Part shown: positions 7,488 to 13,166 of the stretch, one piece after another
Layout: the number at the start of each line of letters is the position of its first letter
How positions within the stretch are numbered: position 1 is the first letter of the stretch
Source: Sphingomonadales bacterium
Lineage (GTDB): Bacteria > Bacteroidota > Bacteroidia > UBA7662
Direction: 5' to 3'
Assembly (NCBI GenBank): GCA_016872225.1
Contig: VHAW01000037.1
Span: 1-13,166 of the forward strand
DNA length: 13,166 bases
Notes under the pieces: generated by a model
Seen by the model: only the letters and a program-made list of their open reading frames with translations
Database searches by the model: none
Told to the model about the DNA's origin: nothing
Program-made: the position numbers and the translations under genes

Positions 7488-7495
7488 CAAAGGTA
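7488..7495 (-). promoter_or_regulatory. Bacteroidota -7 promoter element for the DEAD-box helicase
   Basis: Read on the minus strand, TACCTTTG is an exact TAnnTTTG match and ends seven bases before the ATG at 7480. Transcription should start at or within a few bases of the start codon, giving a leaderless or nearly leaderless mRNA. The -33 side is weak (TTTC at 7516-7513, spacing 17). Confidence 0.6.
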
Positions 7496-7498
7496 CAC

Positions 7499-7506
7499 TA
7501 TTATTG
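7499..7506 (+). promoter_or_regulatory. Candidate -7 element for cmk
   Basis: TATTATTG differs from TAnnTTTG at one position and ends four bases before the GTG at 7511. If used, the cmk transcript would also be leaderless. No good -33 element is visible, and cmk could instead be read from further upstream. Confidence 0.3.
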
Positions 7507-7510
7507 CAGG

Positions 7511-8194
7511 GTGAAAGCCTTGACCATTGCCGTGGACGGCTATGCATCATGCGGTAAGAGCACCCTCTCCAAGGACCTGGCCTCTGCTTTGGGATACCGT
7601 TACATTGATTCAGGAGCGATGTACCGAGCCGTAACGTGGTACCTGCTCCAACACCGCCTTGAGGCGGAAGAGGGCGAAAACCTCCAAAGAGCGTTGTCTG
7701 ATATAGCGATCGATTTTGTAACCCAAAGCGGAGAAACTGTCCTGCTGCTCAACGGCAAGGAGCCCGGTCTCGCCCTGCGATCCAAGGAGGTCAATAGTAT
7801 GGTCAGTCCGGTTTCGGCACTGCATTCGGTACGGCAGACCATGGTACAGCGTCAAAGGGAATTTGCGACGCAAGCCGGTTTGACGATGGACGGCCGAGAT
7901 ATCGGAACCTATGTGTTTCCCAACGCAGAACTCAAAATTTTTATGCAATCCCGTCCGGAAGTCCGGGCTGCTCGCCGCCTCGCGGAACTCCAAAATGCCG
8001 GCGATACCAAGTGGACCGTAGAAGAAGTTTTGGTAAACCTGCGCGAGCGGGATGAAATGGACTCCAACCGAGACTTTGCCCCATTGCGTCGGGCTCATGA
8101 TGCCATAGACTTGGACAACAGCGATATGAACAGAGAAGAGCAATTAGCCTGGGCTATGGATCTAGCCATCGCAAGGGGCGCTCAGCAACCCTAA
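7511..8194 (+). CDS. cmk: Cytidylate kinase (Cmk)
   Basis: Cmk phosphorylates CMP and dCMP with ATP to the diphosphates, supplying nucleotides for RNA, DNA and phospholipid synthesis. The 227-residue protein begins with the P-loop GYASCGKST (10-18). It continues with the NMP-binding segment YIDSGAMYRAVT (31-42), MDGRDIGTYVFP (126-137) and the RxxxDSxR region RDEMDSNRDFAPL (180-192), ending in the conserved DAIDLDNS (197-204). The frame is open back to GTG at 7481. The GTG at 7511 places the start ten residues before the P-loop, as in the family, and leaves room for the divergent promoters. It ends 15 bases from the convergent typA with no terminator between them. Confidence 0.95.
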   Translation: MKALTIAVDGYASCGKSTLSKDLASALGYRYIDSGAMYRAVTWYLLQHRLEAEEGENLQRALSDIAIDFVTQSGETVLLLNGKEPGLALRSKEVNSMVSPVSALHSVRQTMVQRQREFATQAGLTMDGRDIGTYVFPNAELKIFMQSRPEVRAARRLAELQNAGDTKWTVEEVLVNLRERDEMDSNRDFAPLRRAHDAIDLDNSDMNREEQLAWAMDLAIARGAQQP

Positions 8195-8209
8195 GGCGAT
8201 TCCCAAAGT

Positions 8210-10018
8210 CTACCCTTTGCGCTTGCGGTTCGATTCCTTCAAGAAAATCTTACGCATCCGTATGGATTTTGGGGTCACTTCAATCCACTCGTCCTCTTGA
8301 ATGTATTCCATCGCCTCTTCGAGTGAAAAGCGCTTGGGCGGAGCAATCCTGGTGTTGTCGTCTTTGCCCGCCGCCCGCATGTTGGTGAGCTGTTTGCCTT
8401 TAATCACGTTGACCACCAGATCGCCGGGGCGGATGTGCTCACCGATAACCATGCCCTCGTAAATGTTTTCGCCAGATTCTACGAAGAAAACCCCGCGGTC
8501 TTGCAGCTTGTCCAAACTGTAAGCCGTAGACAATCCCGTTTCCATCGAAACCAAAGACCCGTTAATTCGTCCGGGGATATTCCCCTTCCATGGCCTGAAT
8601 TCCATGAAACGATGGGCCGAAATCGCCTCGCCCTGAGACATGGTCAGCATCTGCGAACGAAGACCCATTAGCGCCCTGGCTGGCATGTCGAATTCCAAGT
8701 GAATCCAATTCCCCTTGGGCTCCATGACCATCAACTCCCCGCGTCGCATGGTCACCAACTCAATGATCTTGCCCGAAAACTCTTCGGGCACATCCACCAC
8801 CAATTGCTCAAAAGGCTCATGCTTCACGCCATCCATATACCGAATCACCACCGTGGGCTGGCCCACTTGCAATTCGTAACCCTCCCGGCGCATGGTTTCA
8901 ATTAAGATTGACAAATGAAGAATCCCACGACCGTACACTAAATACGCATCGGGTGATTCCGTGTCCTCCACCCTCAGGGCTAAGTTTTTCTCAGTTTCCT
9001 TGTAGAGACGATCTCTCAAGTGCCTGGAGGTAACCATCTTGCCTTCTTGGCCAAAGAATGGGGAATTGTTGATCGTAAACATCATGCTCAAGGTCGGCTC
9101 GTCCACTTGAATCAGCGCTAAGGGTTCCGGCGCATCCACATCGCAGAGGGTATCCCCGATTTGAAAATCCTCCAAACCCACCACGGCGCAGAGGTCACCG
9201 GCCTGCACCGATTCCACTTTGCGCCTCCCCAATCCTTCGAACACAAAAAGCTCTTTCACTTTTCCACGTTTGGTCAATCCATCGCTTGTGAGCAAAAGCA
9301 GGACCTGACCCTCGCGAATGGTCCCGCGATGCACCCGACCAATCGCAATCCGCCCCACAAAAGAGGAGTAATCCAAGGAGGTAATTTGCATCTGCAAGGT
9401 CCCGGGATTAGGCTTGGGGGCTGGAACATGGACGAGGATCGCATCCATCAACGGAGCAAAGTCTTGACCAACGCTTTTCCAATCGTTGCCCATCCAACCT
9501 TGCTTGGAAGAACCGTACACCGTGGGAAAATCCAACTGCTGTTCGTTGGCCCCCAAATTGAAGAACAATTCAAAAATGGCGTCGTGCACCTCGTCCGGCC
9601 GGCAATTTTCTTTGTCCACCTTGTTGATGACCACAATAGGATGCAAACCCAACTCCAAAGCCTTGCTCAGCACAAACCGAGTCTGCGGCATCGGTCCTTC
9701 AAAAGCATCCACCAGCAAGAGAACCCCATCCGCCATTTTGAGAACGCGTTCTACCTCCCCACCGAAATCCGAGTGACCCGGGGTATCGATGATATTGATT
9801 TTAACGCCTTGGTATTCCACGGAAACATTTTTGGAGAAAATGGTAATGCCGCGCTCCCTTTCAAGATCATTGTTGTCCAAAATCAGCTCTCCGACCTCCT
9901 GGTGGGGCTTGAAAAGCCGGGAGAATTGCATGATTTTGTCCACCATGGTGGTCTTGCCATGGTCAACGTGGGCGATGATGGCGATGTTGCGAAGGGATGT
10001 TTCCGGTTGGGAATTCAT
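8210..10018 (-). CDS. typA: Ribosome-associated GTPase TypA/BipA
   Basis: TypA/BipA is a translational GTPase related to EF-G and LepA. It binds 70S ribosomes and helps 50S assembly and growth under stress and cold. Counting from the ATG at 10018 (602 residues, the usual length), the GTPase motifs are AHVDHGKTT (G1, 16-24), ERGITI (G2, 55-60), DTPGHSDF (G3, 78-85) and NKVD (G4, 132-135). Then come an EF-Tu-like beta barrel, EF-G-like domains (VYGRGILHLSILIE) and the BipA-specific C-terminal domain with ERGITI-independent motifs such as FRPWKGNIPGRINGSL. It ends in a basic stretch SNRKRKG. The frame extends upstream to 10114, but those extra 32 codons run through the promoter and lack family similarity. 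It converges on cmk and is divergent from tRNA-Asp. Confidence 0.96.
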   Translation of the reverse strand: MNSQPETSLRNIAIIAHVDHGKTTMVDKIMQFSRLFKPHQEVGELILDNNDLERERGITIFSKNVSVEYQGVKINIIDTPGHSDFGGEVERVLKMADGVLLLVDAFEGPMPQTRFVLSKALELGLHPIVVINKVDKENCRPDEVHDAIFELFFNLGANEQQLDFPTVYGSSKQGWMGNDWKSVGQDFAPLMDAILVHVPAPKPNPGTLQMQITSLDYSSFVGRIAIGRVHRGTIREGQVLLLLTSDGLTKRGKVKELFVFEGLGRRKVESVQAGDLCAVVGLEDFQIGDTLCDVDAPEPLALIQVDEPTLSMMFTINNSPFFGQEGKMVTSRHLRDRLYKETEKNLALRVEDTESPDAYLVYGRGILHLSILIETMRREGYELQVGQPTVVIRYMDGVKHEPFEQLVVDVPEEFSGKIIELVTMRRGELMVMEPKGNWIHLEFDMPARALMGLRSQMLTMSQGEAISAHRFMEFRPWKGNIPGRINGSLVSMETGLSTAYSLDKLQDRGVFFVESGENIYEGMVIGEHIRPGDLVVNVIKGKQLTNMRAAGKDDNTRIAPPKRFSLEEAMEYIQEDEWIEVTPKSIRMRKIFLKESNRKRKG

Positions 10019-10090
10019 AGGAAGAATTTGCAGGGATAATCGAAAGGGTCGTTGAAAGCCATCAAAATCGCTAATTCTAGTTAAGCGCCG

Positions 10091-10098
10091 CAAAGGTA
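10091..10098 (-). promoter_or_regulatory. Bacteroidota -7 promoter element for typA
   Basis: On the minus strand TACCTTTG matches TAnnTTTG exactly, 72 bases upstream of the preferred typA ATG. The ten bases TACCTTTGCG are identical to those in the helicase promoter at 7495-7486. A leader of about 65 bases is implied. I see no good -33 element. Confidence 0.55.
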
Positions 10099-10118
10099 TC
10101 ATATCGGCCCTCATTCCT

Positions 10119-10126
10119 TATATTTG
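10119..10126 (+). promoter_or_regulatory. Bacteroidota -7 promoter element for tRNA-Asp
   Basis: TATATTTG matches TAnnTTTG exactly and ends 25 bases before the tRNA, so transcription would begin near 10131. It points away from the typA element with 20 bases between them. A -33 TTTG is not evident. Confidence 0.5.
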
Positions 10127-10127
10127 C

Positions 10128-10142
10128 AACGCTTTAAGCGTT
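10128..10142. repeat. Perfect 15-base dyad in the tRNA-Asp leader
   Basis: AACGCTT and AAGCGTT flank a single T, forming a perfect seven-base inverted repeat directly behind the tRNA -7 element and nine bases before the tRNA. It covers the predicted transcription start. It could be an operator-like site for the divergent typA and tRNA promoters; the one-base loop makes an RNA hairpin of the full stem unlikely without opening a few pairs. Confidence 0.45.
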
Positions 10143-10151
10143 CCTTAAATT

Positions 10152-10225
10152 GGTTCGGTAGTTCAGTTGGTTAGAATACATGCCTGTCACGCATGGGGTC
10201 GCGGGTTCGAGTCCCGTCCGGACCG
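10152..10225 (+). tRNA. tRNA-Asp (anticodon GUC)
   Basis: The 74 bases fold as a cloverleaf. The acceptor stem pairs GGTTCGG with CCGGACC (one G-T pair), with discriminator G. The anticodon stem CATGC/GCATG encloses the loop CTGTCAC, which holds anticodon GTC. The variable loop is GGGTC, and the T arm is GCGGG/CCCGT around TTCGAGT. The 3' CCA is not encoded and must be added. The sequence is read from its own promoter and followed at once by a terminator, so it is probably a single-gene transcript. Confidence 0.96.
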
Positions 10226-10231
10226 CTCAGC

Positions 10232-10256
10232 CCGCTTCCTCAGGAAGCGGTTTTTT
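10232..10256 (+). terminator. Intrinsic terminator of tRNA-Asp
   Basis: CCGCTTCC pairs with GGAAGCGG around a three-base TCA loop, followed directly by six T. It starts seven bases after the tRNA discriminator base and is the one clear rho-independent terminator in the window. No T run follows in the other direction, so it does not serve ppsA. Confidence 0.92.
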
Positions 10257-10300
10257 GTTGGAATTCTATAACGAAATAGCTTCTCTTCCAAGGTAAAGGC

Positions 10301-12733
10301 TCAGGAATTGGCTTCCGATGCCAATTCAGCCTCCACTTGAGCCAAGGCCTTTAGCGTTTTGAGTAATGAATCCGGTGTTACAGAGATGCTATCAATGCCT
10401 TCCCTGACCAAGAAGGTAGCAAAATCCGGATAATCCGATGGACCTTGACCACAGATGCCGACTTTGGTACCTGTCCTTTTGGCCACTTGAATTAATTGGG
10501 AGATCAATCGTTTAACCGCTGGGTTGCGCTCATCGTAAAGATGAGAAACCAAAGCGGAATCTCGATCAAGGCCCAGTGTTAATTGCGTCAGGTCGTTGGA
10601 ACCAATGGAAAACCCGTCGATTTGAGCCGCGAATTCCTCGGCCATCAAAATATTGGAAGGTAGTTCCGCCATTAGATAAATTTCCAAACCATTTTCACCT
10701 CTACGCAAACCGTTTTCTGCCATGACTTCGTAAACGTTCAGCAATTCCTCCACAGTTCTGCAAAAAGGAATCATGACCACGATATTGCCAAGCCCCATTT
10801 TTTCGCGGGCCCTTCGTATTGCTTTAATTTCCATCCCAAATGCCGCCCGATAATCTTTGGAATAGTACCTCGATGCCCCTCTCCAACCTATCATTGGATT
10901 CTCTTCTTCGGGTTCAAAATACTGACCTCCAAGCAAATTCTTGTATTCGTTGGTTTTGAAGTCCGATAATCGAACAATAACCTTCTGTGGGTAGAAGGCA
11001 CAGGCTATTCGAGCAATTCCATAACTCAATTTTTTGATAAAATAAGTCTCTTCGTCTGGAAACCCACGCATTAGCACGGCAATTTCTTTGGATAGAGCGG
11101 CATCTCCTAAACTATGATGTTCCAACAAAGCTTGAGGGTGAACTTTGATAAAATTATTAATGATAAATTCCTCCCGAGCCAATCCAACCCCAGCATGGGG
11201 CAGCGATGCAAATTTAAAGGCAATATCCGGCGAAGCCACATTAAGCATTACAGGGGTTTTGACTTTTGGCAATTCGTCCAAATGGATTTCCACAATCGTG
11301 TAATCCAATAAACCAGGAAATACCATACCGGTATCCCCTTGACAGCAAGACACAGTGACCTTTTGCCCGGGCGCCAATCTTTCGGTAGCATCCATACTGC
11401 CCACGATGGCTGGTAATCCCATTTCCCTCGCTACAATGGCGGCATGGCAAGTTCGTCCACCTTTGTTGGTGACGATTGCGGATGCCTTCTTCATGATGGG
11501 TTCCCAATCGGGATCGGTCATTTCAGTAACCAAAACGGAACCAGGCACGAAGGAGGCCGCATCTACGCTACCATCCCTGCCATCCAAGCCGTACATGACA
11601 GCCACCTCTCCGGTCGCCAAACCATCACCTACCGCAACACCACGCACCAAGGGCTCCCCTGCCTCCACATTCAATCGATATTCCACCAAGGTTCCGTTGT
11701 CCTTACGGGAATGTATGGTCTCTGGTCTTGCCTGAACCACCATAAGATCACCGGTCAAACCGTCCACAGCCCATTCCACATCCATAGGGCACCATTGGCC
11801 TTTGAGTTCCGTATAGTGCTTCTCGATGGTGCACACCCAACGTGCAATTTCCAAGGCCTGTTCATCGCTGATGCTGAACCGATTTCGTTGTTCAGGATAC
11901 AGATTAACAGTTTTGGTGAGCTTTCCTGAATCATCCCCGTAGATCATTTTACGATCTTTCTGGCCAAGCTTTTTCTCCACAATTGAGGAATAACCTTGCA
12001 ACAAGGAAGGCTTGAACAGGATAAATTCATCGGGCGAAACTGCCCCTTGAACCACCAACTCTCCCAAACCGTAGGATGCATTGATCACGACTACATCCTT
12101 GAATCCCGACTCTGTGTCCAAGGAGAAAGCGACCCCTGAGGCCGCCAAATCGGAGCGAACCATTTTCTGGACACCTACTGACAAACCGACTGTAAAATGA
12201 TCAAATCCGAATTGATGCCGGTAAACAATCGCTCTATCCGTAAAAAGGGAGGCAAAACAATGCCGCACCGAGTCCAACAACGACTGTGGACCCCTGACAT
12301 TCAGAAAGGTTTCCTGTTGCCCGGCAAAGGACGCATCCGGCAAATCCTCCGCCGTAGCGGAGGAGCGTACCGCCACATCGGTCATTTCCTGCCCATATTG
12401 CTCGGACAACGATTTGTAAGCTCGACATATCTCGTGTTCAATCTGTTGCGGAAAAGTGCCGTTCCGGATGAGTTGTCTAACCAAATTACCCTTTTTGCGC
12501 AAATCCACTATATTTTCGGCTTCTATCCCCTCCACCAAGCTTCTAATCTGTTGCCTAAAACCGTTATGGTTAATGTACTCCTCGTAAGCTGTGACGGTAA
12601 TGGCGTAGCCGTCCGGCACCCTGATGCCCAATTTCGTTAAATGTTGGATCATTTCACCCAAAGACGCATTTTTACCGCCAACTTCGGGTAAATCCCTCAA
12701 GGAAAGTTCACTAAGGGGTACGATATATTTCAT
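10301..12733 (-). CDS. ppsA: Phosphoenolpyruvate synthase (pyruvate, water dikinase)
   Basis: PpsA converts pyruvate, ATP and water to phosphoenolpyruvate, AMP and phosphate, which lets the cell make sugars from pyruvate, lactate or amino acids. The 810-residue protein has the ATP-binding domain at about 1-345 (VGGKNASLGEM at 18-28, VRSSATAEDLPDASFAGQQ at 122-140). The phosphohistidine domain has GGRTCHAAIVAREMGLPAIVG (425-445, catalytic His430). The PEP/pyruvate-binding barrel carries SIGSNDLTQLTLGLDRDSA and GICGQGPSD (catalytic Cys761). The WCPMDVEWAVDG segment and the pyruvate,water dikinase start pattern separate it from pyruvate, phosphate dikinase, which has a different N-terminal domain and is longer. 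The ATG follows an A/T-rich stretch without a Shine-Dalgarno. TATATTTA (12763-12756, minus strand), one mismatch from TAnnTTTG, is a possible promoter. Confidence 0.96.
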   Translation of the reverse strand: MKYIVPLSELSLRDLPEVGGKNASLGEMIQHLTKLGIRVPDGYAITVTAYEEYINHNGFRQQIRSLVEGIEAENIVDLRKKGNLVRQLIRNGTFPQQIEHEICRAYKSLSEQYGQEMTDVAVRSSATAEDLPDASFAGQQETFLNVRGPQSLLDSVRHCFASLFTDRAIVYRHQFGFDHFTVGLSVGVQKMVRSDLAASGVAFSLDTESGFKDVVVINASYGLGELVVQGAVSPDEFILFKPSLLQGYSSIVEKKLGQKDRKMIYGDDSGKLTKTVNLYPEQRNRFSISDEQALEIARWVCTIEKHYTELKGQWCPMDVEWAVDGLTGDLMVVQARPETIHSRKDNGTLVEYRLNVEAGEPLVRGVAVGDGLATGEVAVMYGLDGRDGSVDAASFVPGSVLVTEMTDPDWEPIMKKASAIVTNKGGRTCHAAIVAREMGLPAIVGSMDATERLAPGQKVTVSCCQGDTGMVFPGLLDYTIVEIHLDELPKVKTPVMLNVASPDIAFKFASLPHAGVGLAREEFIINNFIKVHPQALLEHHSLGDAALSKEIAVLMRGFPDEETYFIKKLSYGIARIACAFYPQKVIVRLSDFKTNEYKNLLGGQYFEPEEENPMIGWRGASRYYSKDYRAAFGMEIKAIRRAREKMGLGNIVVMIPFCRTVEELLNVYEVMAENGLRRGENGLEIYLMAELPSNILMAEEFAAQIDGFSIGSNDLTQLTLGLDRDSALVSHLYDERNPAVKRLISQLIQVAKRTGTKVGICGQGPSDYPDFATFLVREGIDSISVTPDSLLKTLKALAQVEAELASEANS

Positions 12734-12755
12734 GATCTTTTAATTTAAATTGCAA

Positions 12756-12763
12756 TAAATATA
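12756..12763 (-). promoter_or_regulatory. Weak candidate -7 element for ppsA
   Basis: On the minus strand TATATTTA differs from TAnnTTTG only in the last base and ends 22 bases before the ppsA ATG. The surroundings are very A/T-rich and no -33 element stands out, so chance is a real possibility. Confidence 0.25.
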
Positions 12764-12800
12764 AGTAAAATTCATTTATTAATTCCCTTTATATACTAAA

Positions 12801-13166
12801 TTGTTACCAAATTACCCTACGAACCTAGGTTCTTCAATACCCAATGGGTTTGCGGCCCTTATCCTTCTTTGTTTGGTATGGATGTTGGGTATCTTGTGGA
12901 TGCACCGAACCCCTGGCCTCGAGGGCATGATGACCCACCAAGCCTTGCGCAGCACCCTGGACTATCACCGAAGCCTGCCGGTTTTTGCGACCCGCCCGTT
13001 GACATCGGGAACGGTGGCGCTGTTCAGCCTTTGGACCGGTGTGGACGAAACCCTGGTCTTGGCCCTGCTGAATCCTCTGTTGTTGGCGCTTAGTGCCGCC
13101 ATGCTCTATGCCTTGAGCCTTCGTTGGGGAGCAAACCATGGGGGGGCTTGGATGGCGGCCGCACGG
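12801..13166 (+). CDS. Multi-pass membrane protein, N-terminal part (partial, start uncertain)
   Basis: The frame is open from 12783 to the right edge and reads as membrane protein. A hydrophobic segment GFAALILLCLVWMLGILW begins at 12846, followed by a polar stretch (RTPGLEG, HQALRSTLDYHR), then RPLTSGTVALFSLW and ETLVLALLNPLLLALSAAML, which look like further membrane spans. The layout of a first span, a soluble loop, an Arg-Pro-Leu-Thr motif and then more spans faintly recalls integral-membrane glycosyltransferases of Bacteroidota, but I cannot assign a family. No in-frame ATG precedes the first span: TTG at 12801 keeps it, while TTG at 12873 or ATG at 12882 would cut it. An ATG at 12844 is in another frame. 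It is divergent from ppsA. Confidence 0.55.
   Translation, partial: MLPNYPTNLGSSIPNGFAALILLCLVWMLGILWMHRTPGLEGMMTHQALRSTLDYHRSLPVFATRPLTSGTVALFSLWTGVDETLVLALLNPLLLALSAAMLYALSLRWGANHGGAWMAAAR
12821..12832. repeat. Perfect 12-base palindrome between ppsA and the right-edge gene
   Basis: GAACCTAGGTTC is a perfect palindrome 88 bases upstream of the ppsA ATG and close to the uncertain start of the divergent membrane protein gene. Its position would suit a regulator binding site serving either gene, but I know of no matching consensus. Confidence 0.4.

Noticed and set aside
9161..10039. 292-codon open frame on the plus strand
   Set aside because: It is fully antisense to typA, whose translation has every GTPase motif. 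The plus-strand product has no recognisable domain and many His/Pro/Gln residues typical of a shadow frame.
12834..13139. 101-codon minus-strand and 75-codon plus-strand frames near the right edge
   Set aside because: Both are Gln/Arg- or Pro/Gly-rich shadows of a third frame that encodes a coherent membrane protein and stays open to the edge.
1..13166. Mobile element, CRISPR array, toxin-antitoxin, defence system or biosynthetic cluster
   Set aside because: No transposase, integrase, repeat-spacer structure, long direct or inverted repeats, or paired small genes were found. The complete genes are core functions.

Overview
The window looks like a chromosomal housekeeping segment from a member of the Bacteroidota. 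Three things point there. The sequence TAnnTTTG, the -7 element recognised by the primary sigma factor of that phylum, occurs exactly upstream of four genes, correctly oriented each time. Most start codons lack a Shine-Dalgarno sequence and sit behind A/T-rich or almost absent leaders. The encoded proteins also have family variants I associate with that phylum, such as the GYASCGKS P-loop of cytidylate kinase. Genes are moderately G+C-rich, whereas several of the spacers are A/T-rich. I see no insertion sequence, integrase, phage gene, CRISPR array or other sign of transfer.

Layout from left to right: (1) the 5' end of a secreted protein of unknown function, minus strand, cut by the left edge; (2) lgt, prolipoprotein diacylglyceryl transferase, plus strand; (3) a minus-strand run dnaA - hisS - hutH (5541 down to 1059), whose last gene overlaps the 3' end of lgt by 59 bases; (4) a 214-base A/T-rich spacer upstream of dnaA; (5) a DEAD-box RNA helicase with a DbpA-type RNA-binding domain, minus strand, divergent from (6) cmk, cytidylate kinase, plus strand, with only 30 bases between the start codons; (7) typA/bipA, minus strand, ending 15 bases from cmk; (8) tRNA-Asp(GUC), plus strand, with a clear intrinsic terminator; (9) ppsA, phosphoenolpyruvate synthase, minus strand; (10) the 5' part of a multi-pass membrane protein, plus strand, cut by the right edge.

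Together the genes cover replication initiation (DnaA), translation and ribosome or RNA handling (HisRS, TypA, the helicase, tRNA-Asp), nucleotide supply (Cmk), lipoprotein maturation (Lgt), gluconeogenesis (PpsA) and histidine breakdown (HutH). The least ordinary arrangement is a lone histidine ammonia-lyase directly behind histidyl-tRNA synthetase and dnaA, so two enzymes that use free histidine probably share a transcript. The compact divergent promoters, at least one of which seems to give a leaderless mRNA, are the other point of interest. I found no convincing evidence of an undescribed biological system.
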